Source: an uncultured Megasphaera sp.
GTDB taxonomy: Bacteria; Bacillota; Negativicutes; Veillonellales; Megasphaeraceae
Direction: 5' to 3'
Length of the DNA stretch: 57,640 bases
Assembly: GCA_900554215.1 (NCBI GenBank)
Contig: USGG01000006.1
Coordinates: 1 to 57,640 of the forward strand
Position numbers and translations under genes: made by a program. This document shows, one piece after another, positions 42,979 to 51,637 of this stretch; position 1 is the stretch's first letter, and every line of letters starts with the position of its first letter. The notes beneath the pieces were generated by a model. The model saw only the letters and a program-made list of their open reading frames with translations. It was not told where the DNA came from and made no database searches.

Positions 42979-45900
42979 CTAATCAGGAAGCGACACGAGA
43001 CTGCCGAACAAGCTCGCTTCCTCGCGGATTTTCCCTTCGCCGCCCATGACGCAGAGATTGCCGTCTTCCATGACCGAGCGAATCAAGGGAGCCAGTGCCC
43101 GGATATCGGCGGCCGTCGTCGCCAGCAGCTGATCCCGGCGTTTCTGAGCTACGTCCGGCGTCGTCCCCGTAAAGTAGCGGTTCATGGCTTTATCGCCGCG
43201 CAGGGACGGCGTAAGGGGCACGTCGATGCGGCTCAGCGTGCCGATGACGTATTTCGTCATTTCCCGTTCAGACACGTCGAAGGTTTCCAAATAGTCTGCC
43301 AGCTCGTCATAAGCCTGAACCGTACTGCCTAGGTTAGGATCTCGGTAGGAGCAGAATACCATGTCGCCGTTGTCGTAGATCCGGGTAAAAGCGCCGTACG
43401 CACCGCCCTGCACCCGTATCTTCGTCCATAAATACCCATATTGCAGGATCGTATCCAATACCATGAGCGAGCCGACGTACGTATAGCCATGGTCGCGGAA
43501 ATTGCCTCCTTTGGCAACGTACTGCACCTTGCCGCTGGTCATAATACCTTCGTTCTTCTGTTCCATGACAAAATCGCACAAGCCCGTGCGGCGCTCGCCC
43601 TGAGGCAAGGCCTCCAGCCACTTCGGCAATACAGCTGCAGCTGCCTTTTTTTCCTCGTCGCTGCAGGTAACTTCAATAATCAGACCGGCACGGACGAATA
43701 TTTTGTCCATAACTGCCTGCAGCTTGGCAGCAACCTCACCGCAGTTCTCGCGGATGCTGGACGCTGTCTGACTGATAAACTGGTAGTACGAAAATTCCCC
43801 GGCATTGCAGAAGGCTTCAACCGGCGACGTATAAGACAAGACGCGGTGCATGACGATGATATGTCCGCGACGGAAGGCGTCCATATCCCAACCGGCCTTC
43901 GTTTCTTCAATCAGCTCGATCAGCCGTTCTTCGTTCGTAAAGACCGTATTGAGGGAAATTTCCTTCAGCAGGCCGACGAGTTTGTCTATCTGTTTGCTCA
44001 GGGCTTTCGCCTTAAATTTGAATACGGGAACGTAATTCTTGTTGTTTTCCCGATCCGAAAAGGCCGAAACAGTGCTGTCAATACCGCCGGTATGCAAGTC
44101 GATGAGAGACGCCAATTCACTGTAGGTGTGTTTCTTTGTATCCAAATCGCCTAAAATATCGCTCAGCAAATATACATACGGCAGTTCTTCTGCTGTAATG
44201 CCATGAAGATCAAAATATGCATTGATGTACGTAATGCCATTGGTTACGTCGGGAACATGGCAGAGACGGACAGTACCCATTTCTTCTTCATGCATGACAA
44301 TCGTTTCCGCTTTATGTTCCAAATCATCCCGCGAAAGGGTCGGAATAGACAGCAGCGCTTCCGGCGAATCCGGCGTCGCCTGCCGTTTTTTCAAAGCCTC
44401 CGTCGCCGCCATGATGCCGGCAATGTCGTCCTCCGTCAGCGTCGCCTTATAGGCCGCCAGCTTTTCAGCCAGCTCGGCGTCGTGCCGTTCTGTCAATCCC
44501 TGTTCCGGCACGAGGGAAATAAGGGCGTAATACGTATTATCCAAGACGTATTTCTGCAAAATATGTTCATAATAGCCCGTTTCTATGCCATCGCGCAAGA
44601 CCTTCAGTGCCCCTTCATAGGCCAGCGGCGCTAACGGATCGCCGTCATAGAGCCACGAATCCATGCAGCGGATACCGTAAATCAATCCCTTGGGACGGCC
44701 GGCAAAATCGGCTTCGCGAAGCGTAAATTCGATGCGGTTCAGCGCACCTTCCAGCAGCGTCTTGTCGATGCCTTCCTTCACCATATCGCCCAGCACGCGG
44801 CGGACGACAGGCAGTATCTTATCCTGCTTGTCCGGGTCGGAGCCGTTGATGGAAATTCCCCATAAGGGCTGAAGCAATCCGTCCTGGAAATCGCCGGAAA
44901 TATCCTTGCCCACGCCGGCGTCGACGAGGGCCTTTTTCAAAGGCGCAGCCGGCGACAGCAGCAGGACGTACGTCAAAACCTTGAAGGCCAGGCCCAGTGT
45001 CGGATCCAGGGCGTCGTCGACGACGTAGGTCAGGCTGTGCAGCGTCTTATGCTCCGTTTTTTCTTCCTTGGCAATGCCGTACGGATACGTCTTGACGACG
45101 GACGGCACCGGAGCCTGACGGCTGATAGCCGAATCAATCTGCTCCTTCGTAAACTTGCTCAGGTATTCGCCGTCTATGAAGGCCAGCGTCGCGTCGATAT
45201 CCATATCGCCGTACAGGAAGATATAGCTGTTCGCCGGGTGATAATACTTGGCATGGAAAGCTTCAAAGGCTTCCTGCGTCAAGTTGGGAATATCATCGGG
45301 ATCACCGCCTGATTCGACGCCGTATGTCGTGTCGGGGAACAAGTTTTCCATGACCCGCCGTTCGAGCTGTGAGTCGGGAGACGAGAACACTCCTTTCATT
45401 TCATTATATACGACGCCGCAGTACGTCAGGGGTGCGTCAGGCGATTCCAGCTCGTAATGCCAGCCTTCCTGCATGAGAACCTGTTCGTCCGTCAGCATAT
45501 TCGGGAAAAAGACAGCGTCCAGATACACATCCATCAGATTTTTAAAATCGACGGCATTCCGGCTGGCTACGGGATACATCGTCTTGTCGGGAAAGGTCAT
45601 GGCGTTCAGAAACGTATTCAGCGAACCCTTGACCAATTCGACAAAGGGTTCCTTCAGCGGAAATTTCCGCGAGCCGCACAACACGGAGTGCTCGCAGATA
45701 TGAGGCACGCCGGTGCTGTCCGACGGCGTCGTGCGGAAGGAAATGGAAAATACCTTGTTATCGTCTTCATTTTGAATATATAATACACGCGCTCCCGACT
45801 GGAGATGCTCCATTTCATAGGCCTGGCTTTCCAGCTCCTTGACGAAGACCGTGCGGTTCACGCGAAATCCATGCAGCACAGTCCCTGTTTCTAATTTCAT
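42979..45900 (-). CDS. M16C metallopeptidase, presequence protease (PreP)-like
   Basis: A 973 aa zinc peptidase of the insulinase family built as one chain with two M16 halves, like PreP and Clostridial homologues; these cut short unstructured peptides. The inverted zinc motif H67-x-x-E70-H71 is in VPHICEH, with the third ligand expected in the NEMKGVFSS stretch (about E168). No signal peptide is seen, so it should be cytoplasmic. Start is ATG 45900: GAGGA stands 6 bases before it, while an ATG two codons earlier touches the ribosome site. Confidence 0.93.
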   Translation of the reverse strand: MKLETGTVLHGFRVNRTVFVKELESQAYEMEHLQSGARVLYIQNEDDNKVFSISFRTTPSDSTGVPHICEHSVLCGSRKFPLKEPFVELVKGSLNTFLNAMTFPDKTMYPVASRNAVDFKNLMDVYLDAVFFPNMLTDEQVLMQEGWHYELESPDAPLTYCGVVYNEMKGVFSSPDSQLERRVMENLFPDTTYGVESGGDPDDIPNLTQEAFEAFHAKYYHPANSYIFLYGDMDIDATLAFIDGEYLSKFTKEQIDSAISRQAPVPSVVKTYPYGIAKEEKTEHKTLHSLTYVVDDALDPTLGLAFKVLTYVLLLSPAAPLKKALVDAGVGKDISGDFQDGLLQPLWGISINGSDPDKQDKILPVVRRVLGDMVKEGIDKTLLEGALNRIEFTLREADFAGRPKGLIYGIRCMDSWLYDGDPLAPLAYEGALKVLRDGIETGYYEHILQKYVLDNTYYALISLVPEQGLTERHDAELAEKLAAYKATLTEDDIAGIMAATEALKKRQATPDSPEALLSIPTLSRDDLEHKAETIVMHEEEMGTVRLCHVPDVTNGITYINAYFDLHGITAEELPYVYLLSDILGDLDTKKHTYSELASLIDLHTGGIDSTVSAFSDRENNKNYVPVFKFKAKALSKQIDKLVGLLKEISLNTVFTNEERLIELIEETKAGWDMDAFRRGHIIVMHRVLSYTSPVEAFCNAGEFSYYQFISQTASSIRENCGEVAAKLQAVMDKIFVRAGLIIEVTCSDEEKKAAAAVLPKWLEALPQGERRTGLCDFVMEQKNEGIMTSGKVQYVAKGGNFRDHGYTYVGSLMVLDTILQYGYLWTKIRVQGGAYGAFTRIYDNGDMVFCSYRDPNLGSTVQAYDELADYLETFDVSEREMTKYVIGTLSRIDVPLTPSLRGDKAMNRYFTGTTPDVAQKRRDQLLATTAADIRALAPLIRSVMEDGNLCVMGGEGKIREEASLFGSLVSLPD

Positions 45901-45943
45901 CAACATTCCTCTTTTCTCTGTTATAATTGCGACACTATTTATA

Positions 45944-46588
45944 TTATTGTAAAATAAGGGCTTCTAACTCCGATACGGAAGAAACGAAAAAATCCGGCGG
46001 AAACTGCCGCCGTTCCTCTTCGCTGCCGTAGCCGTAGCCGACGACGATGACCGGCAGTCCCGTCTCGCGGGCTCCGCAGACATCATACTGCCTGTCGCCG
46101 ACCATGACGGCCCGTTTCGCTTCGTCCGGGCCGATATGCTGCAAAATGCGGCGAATAATATCGGCCTTCGTGTCCGTGCCGCCTACAGCCGGGCCGGCAA
46201 TCATTTCGACGTACGGCGCGATGCCGAATTTTTCGCAGATAGCCCTGGCGTGAACTTCCGGCTTGGACGTAGCGACAAAAGAGCGTACGCCCTGTTCCTG
46301 CAGGCGCTGCAGCATGGGGACGATACCGTCGAAGGCCCGGTTTTCAAACTTGCCTATCGTGCTGTATCGCTGCTGGAAATGAGCATACGTTTCCAGCGCC
46401 TTTTCCTCGGAAAATCCAAAGGTCTCGCGAAACGTCGTAACCAGCGGCGGCCCGACGATAATATGCTGATCCAGCCGGCCTTCCGTCGTTTCGCCCATCT
46501 GTATGAGGGCATATTCAACGGACTTGATGATTCCTTCCTTCGAATCGGTCAGCGTGCCGTCTAAATCAAATAAAACGGATGTATACAT
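45944..46588 (-). CDS. HAD hydrolase, phosphoglycolate phosphatase-like
   Basis: Cytoplasmic phosphatase of the Gph/PgmB HAD group, 214 aa: nucleophile motif FDLDGTLTDS (near residue 7), cap domain, FVATSKPE (motif II) and VGDRQYDVCGARETG (motif III/IV). Substrate cannot be assigned. AGGAGG stands 6 bases before ATG 46588; an upstream ATG has no ribosome site. It lies divergently from the acetyltransferase; I saw no clear promoter in the 149-bp gap. Confidence 0.9.
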   Translation of the reverse strand: MYTSVLFDLDGTLTDSKEGIIKSVEYALIQMGETTEGRLDQHIIVGPPLVTTFRETFGFSEEKALETYAHFQQRYSTIGKFENRAFDGIVPMLQRLQEQGVRSFVATSKPEVHARAICEKFGIAPYVEMIAGPAVGGTDTKADIIRRILQHIGPDEAKRAVMVGDRQYDVCGARETGLPVIVVGYGYGSEEERRQFPPDFFVSSVSELEALILQ

Positions 46589-46737
46589 ACAAAACCTCCT
46601 AATAGTTTCCAATCAGACAATATATACTATATCATGTTTGCCATTGCCGTGCCAGAGGAAGCGCTGCCATTCAGTTGCTTCCCGCTGCAAAATGACGTAC
46701 TATAGTATTATGCATAATGTATCAGGAGGTGTCAGAC

Positions 46738-47382
46738 GTGACAGAAGAAGAAAAAATTTTTGCCGGCTATATTTTCAATAACCGGGCGCCGGAACTTGTC
46801 GCAATGAAGCATAAAGCTCATAATGCCTGTCTGCGGTTCAATCAGATGGACGAGTATGACCCGCTGCGGCAGCCCATCATCAAGGAATTTATCGGATCTA
46901 TCGGAACAGTTTACTATTTCCAGGGTCCCATTCAATTCAATTACGGCTGCCATACCTTTATTGGCGAAAATTTCTTCGCCAACTTCAACCTCACCGTCAT
47001 GGATGACGCCCGCATCTATATCGGCGACAACGTCTGCTTCGGCCCCAATGTATCGCTTATGGCAACGAATCATCCCCTTCTGCCGCAGGAACGGCTCGGT
47101 CTCGACAATGAGGGGCGCATGACCATGGCCGAGTACGCCGAAGACATCCATATCGGCCATAACGTCTGGCTGGCCTGCAACGTCACCGTCCTGGGCGGCG
47201 TGCGCATCGGCGACAACGTCGTCATCGGCGCCGGCAGCATCGTCACCAAGGACATTCCCGACGGGTATCTGGCTTACGGCAATCCCTGCCGCCCTGTGCG
47301 CAGGATAACAGAGCAGGACAGCCAGCTGCACCGCATGCTGCCGGAAGACCGGGAATATTTCAAACATAATTTTAAACTGTAA
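46738..47382 (+). CDS. Sugar O-acetyltransferase (maltose acetyltransferase type)
   Basis: Left-handed beta-helix acetyl-CoA transferase, 214 aa. An N-terminal Mac helix region (EEEKIFAGYIFNNRAPEL) leads to hexapeptide repeats (about 58-195, IGDNVCFGPNVS, IGHNVWLACNVT, IGDNVVIGAGSI). Catalytic His112 is in ATNHPL. The start is GTG 46738, 8 bases behind AGGAGG; the ATG 21 bases earlier lies upstream of that site. First of two plus-strand genes. Confidence 0.9.
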   Translation: MTEEEKIFAGYIFNNRAPELVAMKHKAHNACLRFNQMDEYDPLRQPIIKEFIGSIGTVYYFQGPIQFNYGCHTFIGENFFANFNLTVMDDARIYIGDNVCFGPNVSLMATNHPLLPQERLGLDNEGRMTMAEYAEDIHIGHNVWLACNVTVLGGVRIGDNVVIGAGSIVTKDIPDGYLAYGNPCRPVRRITEQDSQLHRMLPEDREYFKHNFKL

Positions 47383-47412
47383 TATCCTCATGTATATATA
47401 GGAGGTACGACG

Positions 47413-47958
47413 ATGAAACTCATGATTGCTTCAGACATTCACGGCTCCGCATACTGCTGCCGCAGATTGCTGGATGCCTTTCGCCGCGAGGAGGCACAGA
47501 AATTAGTTCTGTTAGGTGATATTTTATATCACGGTCCGCGCAACGACTTGCCGAAAGAATACTGTCCCAAAGACGTAGCCGCCATGCTGAACGCTGAAAA
47601 GGACCGCATCCTCTGCGTACAGGGAAACTGCGACGCGGCTGTCGACCAGATGGTGCTGGAATTTCCCATCATGGCCAGCTATGCCCTTCTCTATTTAGGA
47701 AAGCGGACGGTCTTCGCGACGCACGGCGACGTCTTCAGCACGGCGGCTCCGCCTCCCCTCAGCGCCGGCGACATCCTGCTTCACGGCCACACGCACGTGC
47801 CGGCCTGGGAACCCTTCGGAAACGGCAACTTATATCTGAACCCCGGCTCGATTTCCCTGCCCAAGGAAAACTCGCCTGCCGGATATATGATCATGACGGC
47901 CGACGAATGCCAATGGAAAACCATGGACGGCAGCCTGTATCATACCCTGACGTTGTAA
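47413..47958 (+). CDS. YfcE-like metallophosphoesterase
   Basis: Phosphodiesterase with a two-metal calcineurin fold, 181 aa; E. coli YfcE relatives hydrolyse model phosphodiesters, physiological substrate unknown. Ligands are visible: Asp8/His10 (SDIHG), Asp36 (LLGDILYHG), Asn72 (QGNCD), His104 (THGD), His126/His128 (GHTH). AGGAGG precedes ATG; it follows the acetyltransferase by 30 bp. Confidence 0.93.
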   Translation: MKLMIASDIHGSAYCCRRLLDAFRREEAQKLVLLGDILYHGPRNDLPKEYCPKDVAAMLNAEKDRILCVQGNCDAAVDQMVLEFPIMASYALLYLGKRTVFATHGDVFSTAAPPPLSAGDILLHGHTHVPAWEPFGNGNLYLNPGSISLPKENSPAGYMIMTADECQWKTMDGSLYHTLTL

Positions 47959-47988
47959 AATCATCCGGCAACGTTCTTAACAGCAAAA

Positions 47989-48042
47989 AACGGATTCATC
48001 AAGACCAGGCCCGCAGGCCTATCCTGATGAATCCGTTCTTTT
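47989..48042 (+). terminator. Bidirectional terminator between convergent genes
   Basis: AACGGATTCATCA pairs with TGATGAATCCGTT over 13 bp, with an inner AGGCC/GGCCT stem; CTTTTTATAT follows on the plus strand and TTTTTTGC on the minus strand. It serves the yfcE-like gene and the PepSY pair. Confidence 0.88.
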
Positions 48043-48067
48043 TATATCTTATACTTGCCGGTACCTG

Positions 48068-48382
48068 TTACCAATCGCTGCAGTGACGGTTGTGGCGATG
48101 GCGGCGGTCGCAGTCACGGTCATTATCGATATCTCGTTCCAAAATTCTGCCCGTTTCGGCGTCAATCGTAAGATCTCCGTCCCAGACTTTATCACTCTGG
48201 AAATCAATTTCGTAGACCTTGCGGCCATTGTCATAATCCCGTTCTACGCGGTGGATCACCGCACCGGGATATTCGTTTTTAACAATCTGTTCCGCATCCT
48301 GCATGCTGATGGCGAAGGCCGGTACGACGCCCATGCATGTCACAGCTGCAAGAGCCAGCAATGCGCTCAATTTCTTTTTCAT
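48068..48382 (-). CDS. Exported PepSY-domain protein with His-rich tail
   Basis: Signal peptide (MKKKLSALLALAAVTCMGVVPAFA) then a PepSY unit (DAEQIVKNEYPGAVIHRVER, ...DLTIDAETGRILERD) and a Cys/His/Arg/Asp-rich tail (RDCDRRHRHNRHCSDW). 104 aa. PepSY proteins of the periplasm are thought to inhibit peptidases or handle ligands; the tail suggests metal binding, which is inference. ATG 48382 has AGGGGG 7 bases upstream, better than two ATGs just before it. Tandem paralogue of the gene upstream. Confidence 0.85.
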   Translation of the reverse strand: MKKKLSALLALAAVTCMGVVPAFAISMQDAEQIVKNEYPGAVIHRVERDYDNGRKVYEIDFQSDKVWDGDLTIDAETGRILERDIDNDRDCDRRHRHNRHCSDW

Positions 48383-48407
48383 CATCATTCCCCCTACAGA
48401 CTATATC

Positions 48408-48674
48408 TTAGTATTTTTCTTTCCGTTCTAAAATCTTGCCCGTGTCGGCGTCAATGGTCAATTCGCCGTCCCAGATACTGTCGGTTCTGAAATCTACTTC
48501 ATATACTCTGCGGCCGTCGTCGTAATCGCGGTCTACTCTATGAATCGTAGCGCCCGGATATTCTTTCAACACGATGTTTTCTGCATCCTGCGCGCTCATG
48601 CTGGCAAACGCCGTCGAAAATCCCATTGCACTTACAGCTAATACCGCTAAGATAGTTCCCATTTTCTTTTTCAT
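48408..48674 (-). CDS. Exported PepSY-domain protein
   Basis: 88 aa: signal peptide (cleaved after TAFA, about residue 24) and one PepSY unit (DAENIVLKEYPGATIHRVDR, DGELTIDADTGKILERK). Very like the downstream protein but without the His-rich tail, so a gene duplication followed by divergence. AGGAGG precedes ATG. Its promoter carries a Fur-like box. Confidence 0.87.
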   Translation of the reverse strand: MKKKMGTILAVLAVSAMGFSTAFASMSAQDAENIVLKEYPGATIHRVDRDYDDGRRVYEVDFRTDSIWDGELTIDADTGKILERKEKY

Positions 48675-48722
48675 ATTCTAATACCTCCTAGTGTTTTTAG
48701 TTGCAGTAGTTTTTACACTTAA

Positions 48723-48772
48723 ATTATTACATACTTCCGCCCCATTGTCAATATTTTTAATAATCATTATTT
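48723..48772 (-). promoter_or_regulatory. PepSY operon promoter with upstream Fur-like box
   Basis: Minus strand: -35 TTGACA (48746-48751), 17 bp, -10 AATAAT (48723-48728). Upstream, AAATAATGATTATTA (48772-48758) matches the Fur consensus at 11 of 14 defined positions. Its place above the -35 would allow activation or weak repression. Confidence 0.6.
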
Positions 48773-48831
48773 GTTAAAAATTTATTTAGAAGCAGTTTAG
48801 AGTTGTTTAGAAATCCTTTAGCATTGACAAA

Positions 48832-48866
48832 AAGCAGCCTCCCGACGGATGTTCGGAAGGCTGCTT
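48832..48866 (-). terminator. Intrinsic terminator after typA
   Basis: AAGCAGCCT/AGGCTGCTT (extended by TCCGA/TCGGG) on the minus strand followed by TTTGTC, 14 bp past the typA stop. Confidence 0.88.
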
Positions 48867-48880
48867 CGGTAACGAGGCGA

Positions 48881-50695
48881 TTACTGCTGCGCTTTGCGCA
48901 TCGCTTTCTTTCTGTCGTGTTTGTCCAAAATGGCTTTACGGATGCGGATGCTCTTCGGCGTAACTTCGACGAGTTCATCGTCGTTGATCCATTCGAGCGA
49001 TTTTTCCAAGCCCATGACGCGGGGCGGAACGAGGCGGAGCGCTTCGTCCGACGCGGAGGAACGCGTATTGGTAAGGTGTTTTTTCTTGCAGGGGTTTACG
49101 TCGATATCGACGTCGCGGTTGCTTTCGCCTACGACCTGGCCGAGGTAAATTTCCTGAGCCGGCGAGATGAACATGTCGCCGCGGTCCTGCAGGTTGAAAA
49201 TGCCGTAGCCCGTCGTCGTGCCCGATTCAAAGGCAACTAAGCTGCCGCGCGTACGGCCGGGGATTTCGCCCTTCCAGGGAGCATAGCCGTGGAAGACGTG
49301 ATACATGATGCCGTTGCCCTTCGTGGCCGTGAGGAATTCGCTGCGGAAGCCGATAAGGCCGCGAGCCGGAATGATGAATTCCAGGCGCGTGTAGCCGGCG
49401 ATGTCGACCATGTTGACCATTTCCGCCTTGCGGGTGCCGAGTTTTTCCATGACGGAGCCCATGAATTCCTGCGGTACGTCGATGGTCAGGGCTTCCAGCG
49501 GTTCGCATTTCTGGCCGTTGATTTCCTTCGTAATGACGCTGGGCTTGCCGATCTGCATTTCATAGCCTTCGCGGCGCATTTCTTCGATGAGGACGGCAAT
49601 GTGCAGTTCGCCGCGGCCCGATACCTTAAAGGCGTCGGCGCTGTCCGTTTCTTCGACGCGGAGAGACACGTTGGTCTGCACTTCGCGGAACAAGCGGTCG
49701 CGGAGGTGGCGGCTCGTGACAAATTCGCCTTCCTGGCCGGCGAAGGGGCTGTCGTTGACGTAGAAAATCATCGACAAAGTTGGTTCGTCGATGTTGATTT
49801 TCGGCAAGGCTTCCGGATTCTGCGGGTCGGCTACGGTTTCGCCGATCTTGAGGTCGGGAATGCCGATGATGCAGGCGATATCGCCCATAGCGGCTTCTTC
49901 CGTTTCCGTCCGCTTCAGGCCTTCGTACGTATATACGCGGCCTACCTTAGCGCGGCGCTGGCCTTCGCCGTCGGTAATAACGACGTTCTGGTTCGGACGG
50001 AGGCGGCCGCGGACGATACGGCCGATAGCGATTTTACCGACGTAATCGTCGTAATCCAGGGTCGTAACCATGAACTGCAGCGGGCCGTCGATATCGCCTT
50101 TGGGGCAGGGGCAGTATTTAATGATGGTTTTAAACAGCGGTTCCAAATCGGTGCTGTCGTCGTCCATGGAATACTTGGCGATGCCGTCGCGGCCGTTTGC
50201 GTAAATGACCGGGAAATCGAGCTGTTCGTCGTTGGCTTCCAATTCCATGAACAGTTCCAGTACTTCGTCTTCGACTTCCGAAACGCGGGCTTCGGGCTTG
50301 TCGATTTTATTGATAACTACGATAGGCTTCAAATTCTGTTCCAGGGCCTTGCGCAGTACGTATTTCGTCTGCGGCATAGGGCCTTCGAAGGCGTCGACGA
50401 GCAACAGTACGCCGTCGACCATATTCAGAACACGTTCTACTTCGCCGCCGAAATCGGCATGGCCCGGCGTGTCGACGATATTGATCTTGACGCCTTCATG
50501 CATAACGGACGTGTTTTTGGACAGGATCGTAATGCCTCGTTCCCGTTCGATATCGCCGGAGTCCATGACTCGTTCGGCAACCTTTTCATTGGTGCGGAAA
50601 ACGTGGCTCTGCTTAAGCATTGCGTCGACCAATGTCGTTTTGCCATGGTCAACGTGGGCAATAATTGCAATATTGCGAATATCTTGACGTTCCAT
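48881..50695 (-). CDS. typA: Ribosome-associated GTPase TypA/BipA
   Basis: Translation-factor-like GTPase needed for 50S assembly and stress or cold growth. The 604 aa show G1 AHVDHGKTTL, the switch ERERGITI, G3 DTPGHADF and G4 NKIDKPEARV, then EF-G-like domains and the BipA-specific C-terminus. Monocistronic. Confidence 0.96.
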   Translation of the reverse strand: MERQDIRNIAIIAHVDHGKTTLVDAMLKQSHVFRTNEKVAERVMDSGDIERERGITILSKNTSVMHEGVKINIVDTPGHADFGGEVERVLNMVDGVLLLVDAFEGPMPQTKYVLRKALEQNLKPIVVINKIDKPEARVSEVEDEVLELFMELEANDEQLDFPVIYANGRDGIAKYSMDDDSTDLEPLFKTIIKYCPCPKGDIDGPLQFMVTTLDYDDYVGKIAIGRIVRGRLRPNQNVVITDGEGQRRAKVGRVYTYEGLKRTETEEAAMGDIACIIGIPDLKIGETVADPQNPEALPKINIDEPTLSMIFYVNDSPFAGQEGEFVTSRHLRDRLFREVQTNVSLRVEETDSADAFKVSGRGELHIAVLIEEMRREGYEMQIGKPSVITKEINGQKCEPLEALTIDVPQEFMGSVMEKLGTRKAEMVNMVDIAGYTRLEFIIPARGLIGFRSEFLTATKGNGIMYHVFHGYAPWKGEIPGRTRGSLVAFESGTTTGYGIFNLQDRGDMFISPAQEIYLGQVVGESNRDVDIDVNPCKKKHLTNTRSSASDEALRLVPPRVMGLEKSLEWINDDELVEVTPKSIRIRKAILDKHDRKKAMRKAQQ

Positions 50696-50763
50696 CTAAT
50701 GTCCTCTCTCCTATGTCAAATAATTATAAGTATAGTTAGTTCGTAACTCATAGAGTATAGCAC

Positions 50764-50800
50764 AAAAAGCCCCGCTTGACTACACGTCGCGGGGCTTTTT
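50764..50800 (-). terminator. Intrinsic terminator of the nifJ-aminotransferase-cyclase unit
   Basis: AAAAAGCCCCGC/GCGGGGCTTTTT, perfect 12-bp stem, flanked by T-runs in both directions. It ends the cyclase transcript (minus strand), 65 bp past its stop. Confidence 0.9.
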
Positions 50801-50864
50801 ACAGAAAAATCATATATAAAGCAAAGAAATCCGGCTAATCCAAAATATATCGGCCTGCTTTCCC

Positions 50865-51596
50865 TCATTTCGGACAAATCGCAAACACTCTCGCCGGGAA
50901 TCCTGATCCGCCTACAACATTTAAAAAGGTCACGAAAATAATAGCTCCTGCCGCGGGAACGTTGTCAAGATTCGCCATCAGCTCGACTTGTAAACGGTCA
51001 GTCTTTAAGATATATGTCTCGCAAATCAAGCCGGTCTTAGCCGCCGGCGCATCGGTATCGCTCGACTCGTGCCCAATCGCGCCGATATGGCGTTCTTCCA
51101 CAAGCCACTGCAGCGCCTCCAGGGACCAGCCTGGATAATGAGGCTCTCCCATCTCATCATAATTATTTAAATCCCTTCGCTTAGACCAATCAGAACGAAA
51201 CGCGACAAAGGCTCCTTTCGGTATGATGCCATGTTCAGCTTCCCATTCTTGTAAATCGCCGACGGTTAACTCATAATCGGGATTTGCCATGCAAGCGTCA
51301 GACTTATCCACGACGACCAACGGATAGGCCATTTCCGTTAACCCCATTTGATCCAGCGTGCGGAACCCTTTATTAAAATGACAAGGCGCATCGACATGCG
51401 TTCCAAATTGACCTGCCGGAATATTATATCTATCGGCATGAAACGGGCAGTCCGGTCCAAATTCATAAACCGTTTTTACTTCCAATTCGCCGAAGCCGCG
51501 CCAATGAGGCGCATCGACGCTAAACGGATGAGATAAATCCACCCACCGGTATTGTTCAGATTTTAACTCGTCAAGCAAATTCCAGAGATTCGTCAT
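50865..51596 (-). CDS. Cyclase/kynurenine-formamidase-like metal-dependent hydrolase
   Basis: A 243 aa protein of the cyclase (KynB-like) family. The metal motif HxDxxxH is intact: His67, Asp69, His73 in GTHVDAPCHF, with a second motif GHESSDTDAP and the N-terminal DLSHPFSVDAPHW. Known members hydrolyse N-formylkynurenine or related amides and lactones. No other kynurenine-pathway gene (dioxygenase, kynureninase) is here, so that substrate is not implied. Start ATG 51596 behind GAGGAGG. Last gene of the operon with the aminotransferase and NifJ homologue. Confidence 0.85.
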   Translation of the reverse strand: MTNLWNLLDELKSEQYRWVDLSHPFSVDAPHWRGFGELEVKTVYEFGPDCPFHADRYNIPAGQFGTHVDAPCHFNKGFRTLDQMGLTEMAYPLVVVDKSDACMANPDYELTVGDLQEWEAEHGIIPKGAFVAFRSDWSKRRDLNNYDEMGEPHYPGWSLEALQWLVEERHIGAIGHESSDTDAPAAKTGLICETYILKTDRLQVELMANLDNVPAAGAIIFVTFLNVVGGSGFPARVFAICPK

Positions 51597-51637
51597 CAAA
51601 AACCGCCTCCTCTATTCGACTTCGCTAAAACTACGGC

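Noticed and set aside
46613..46737. Divergent promoters between the HAD and acetyltransferase genes
   Set aside because: TATAGT-like -10 elements are present on both strands, but no acceptable -35 at 16-18 bp was found, so I did not annotate them.
49289..50746. Plus-strand open frame of 485 codons
   Set aside because: Antisense shadow of typA; no ribosome site or recognisable domain.
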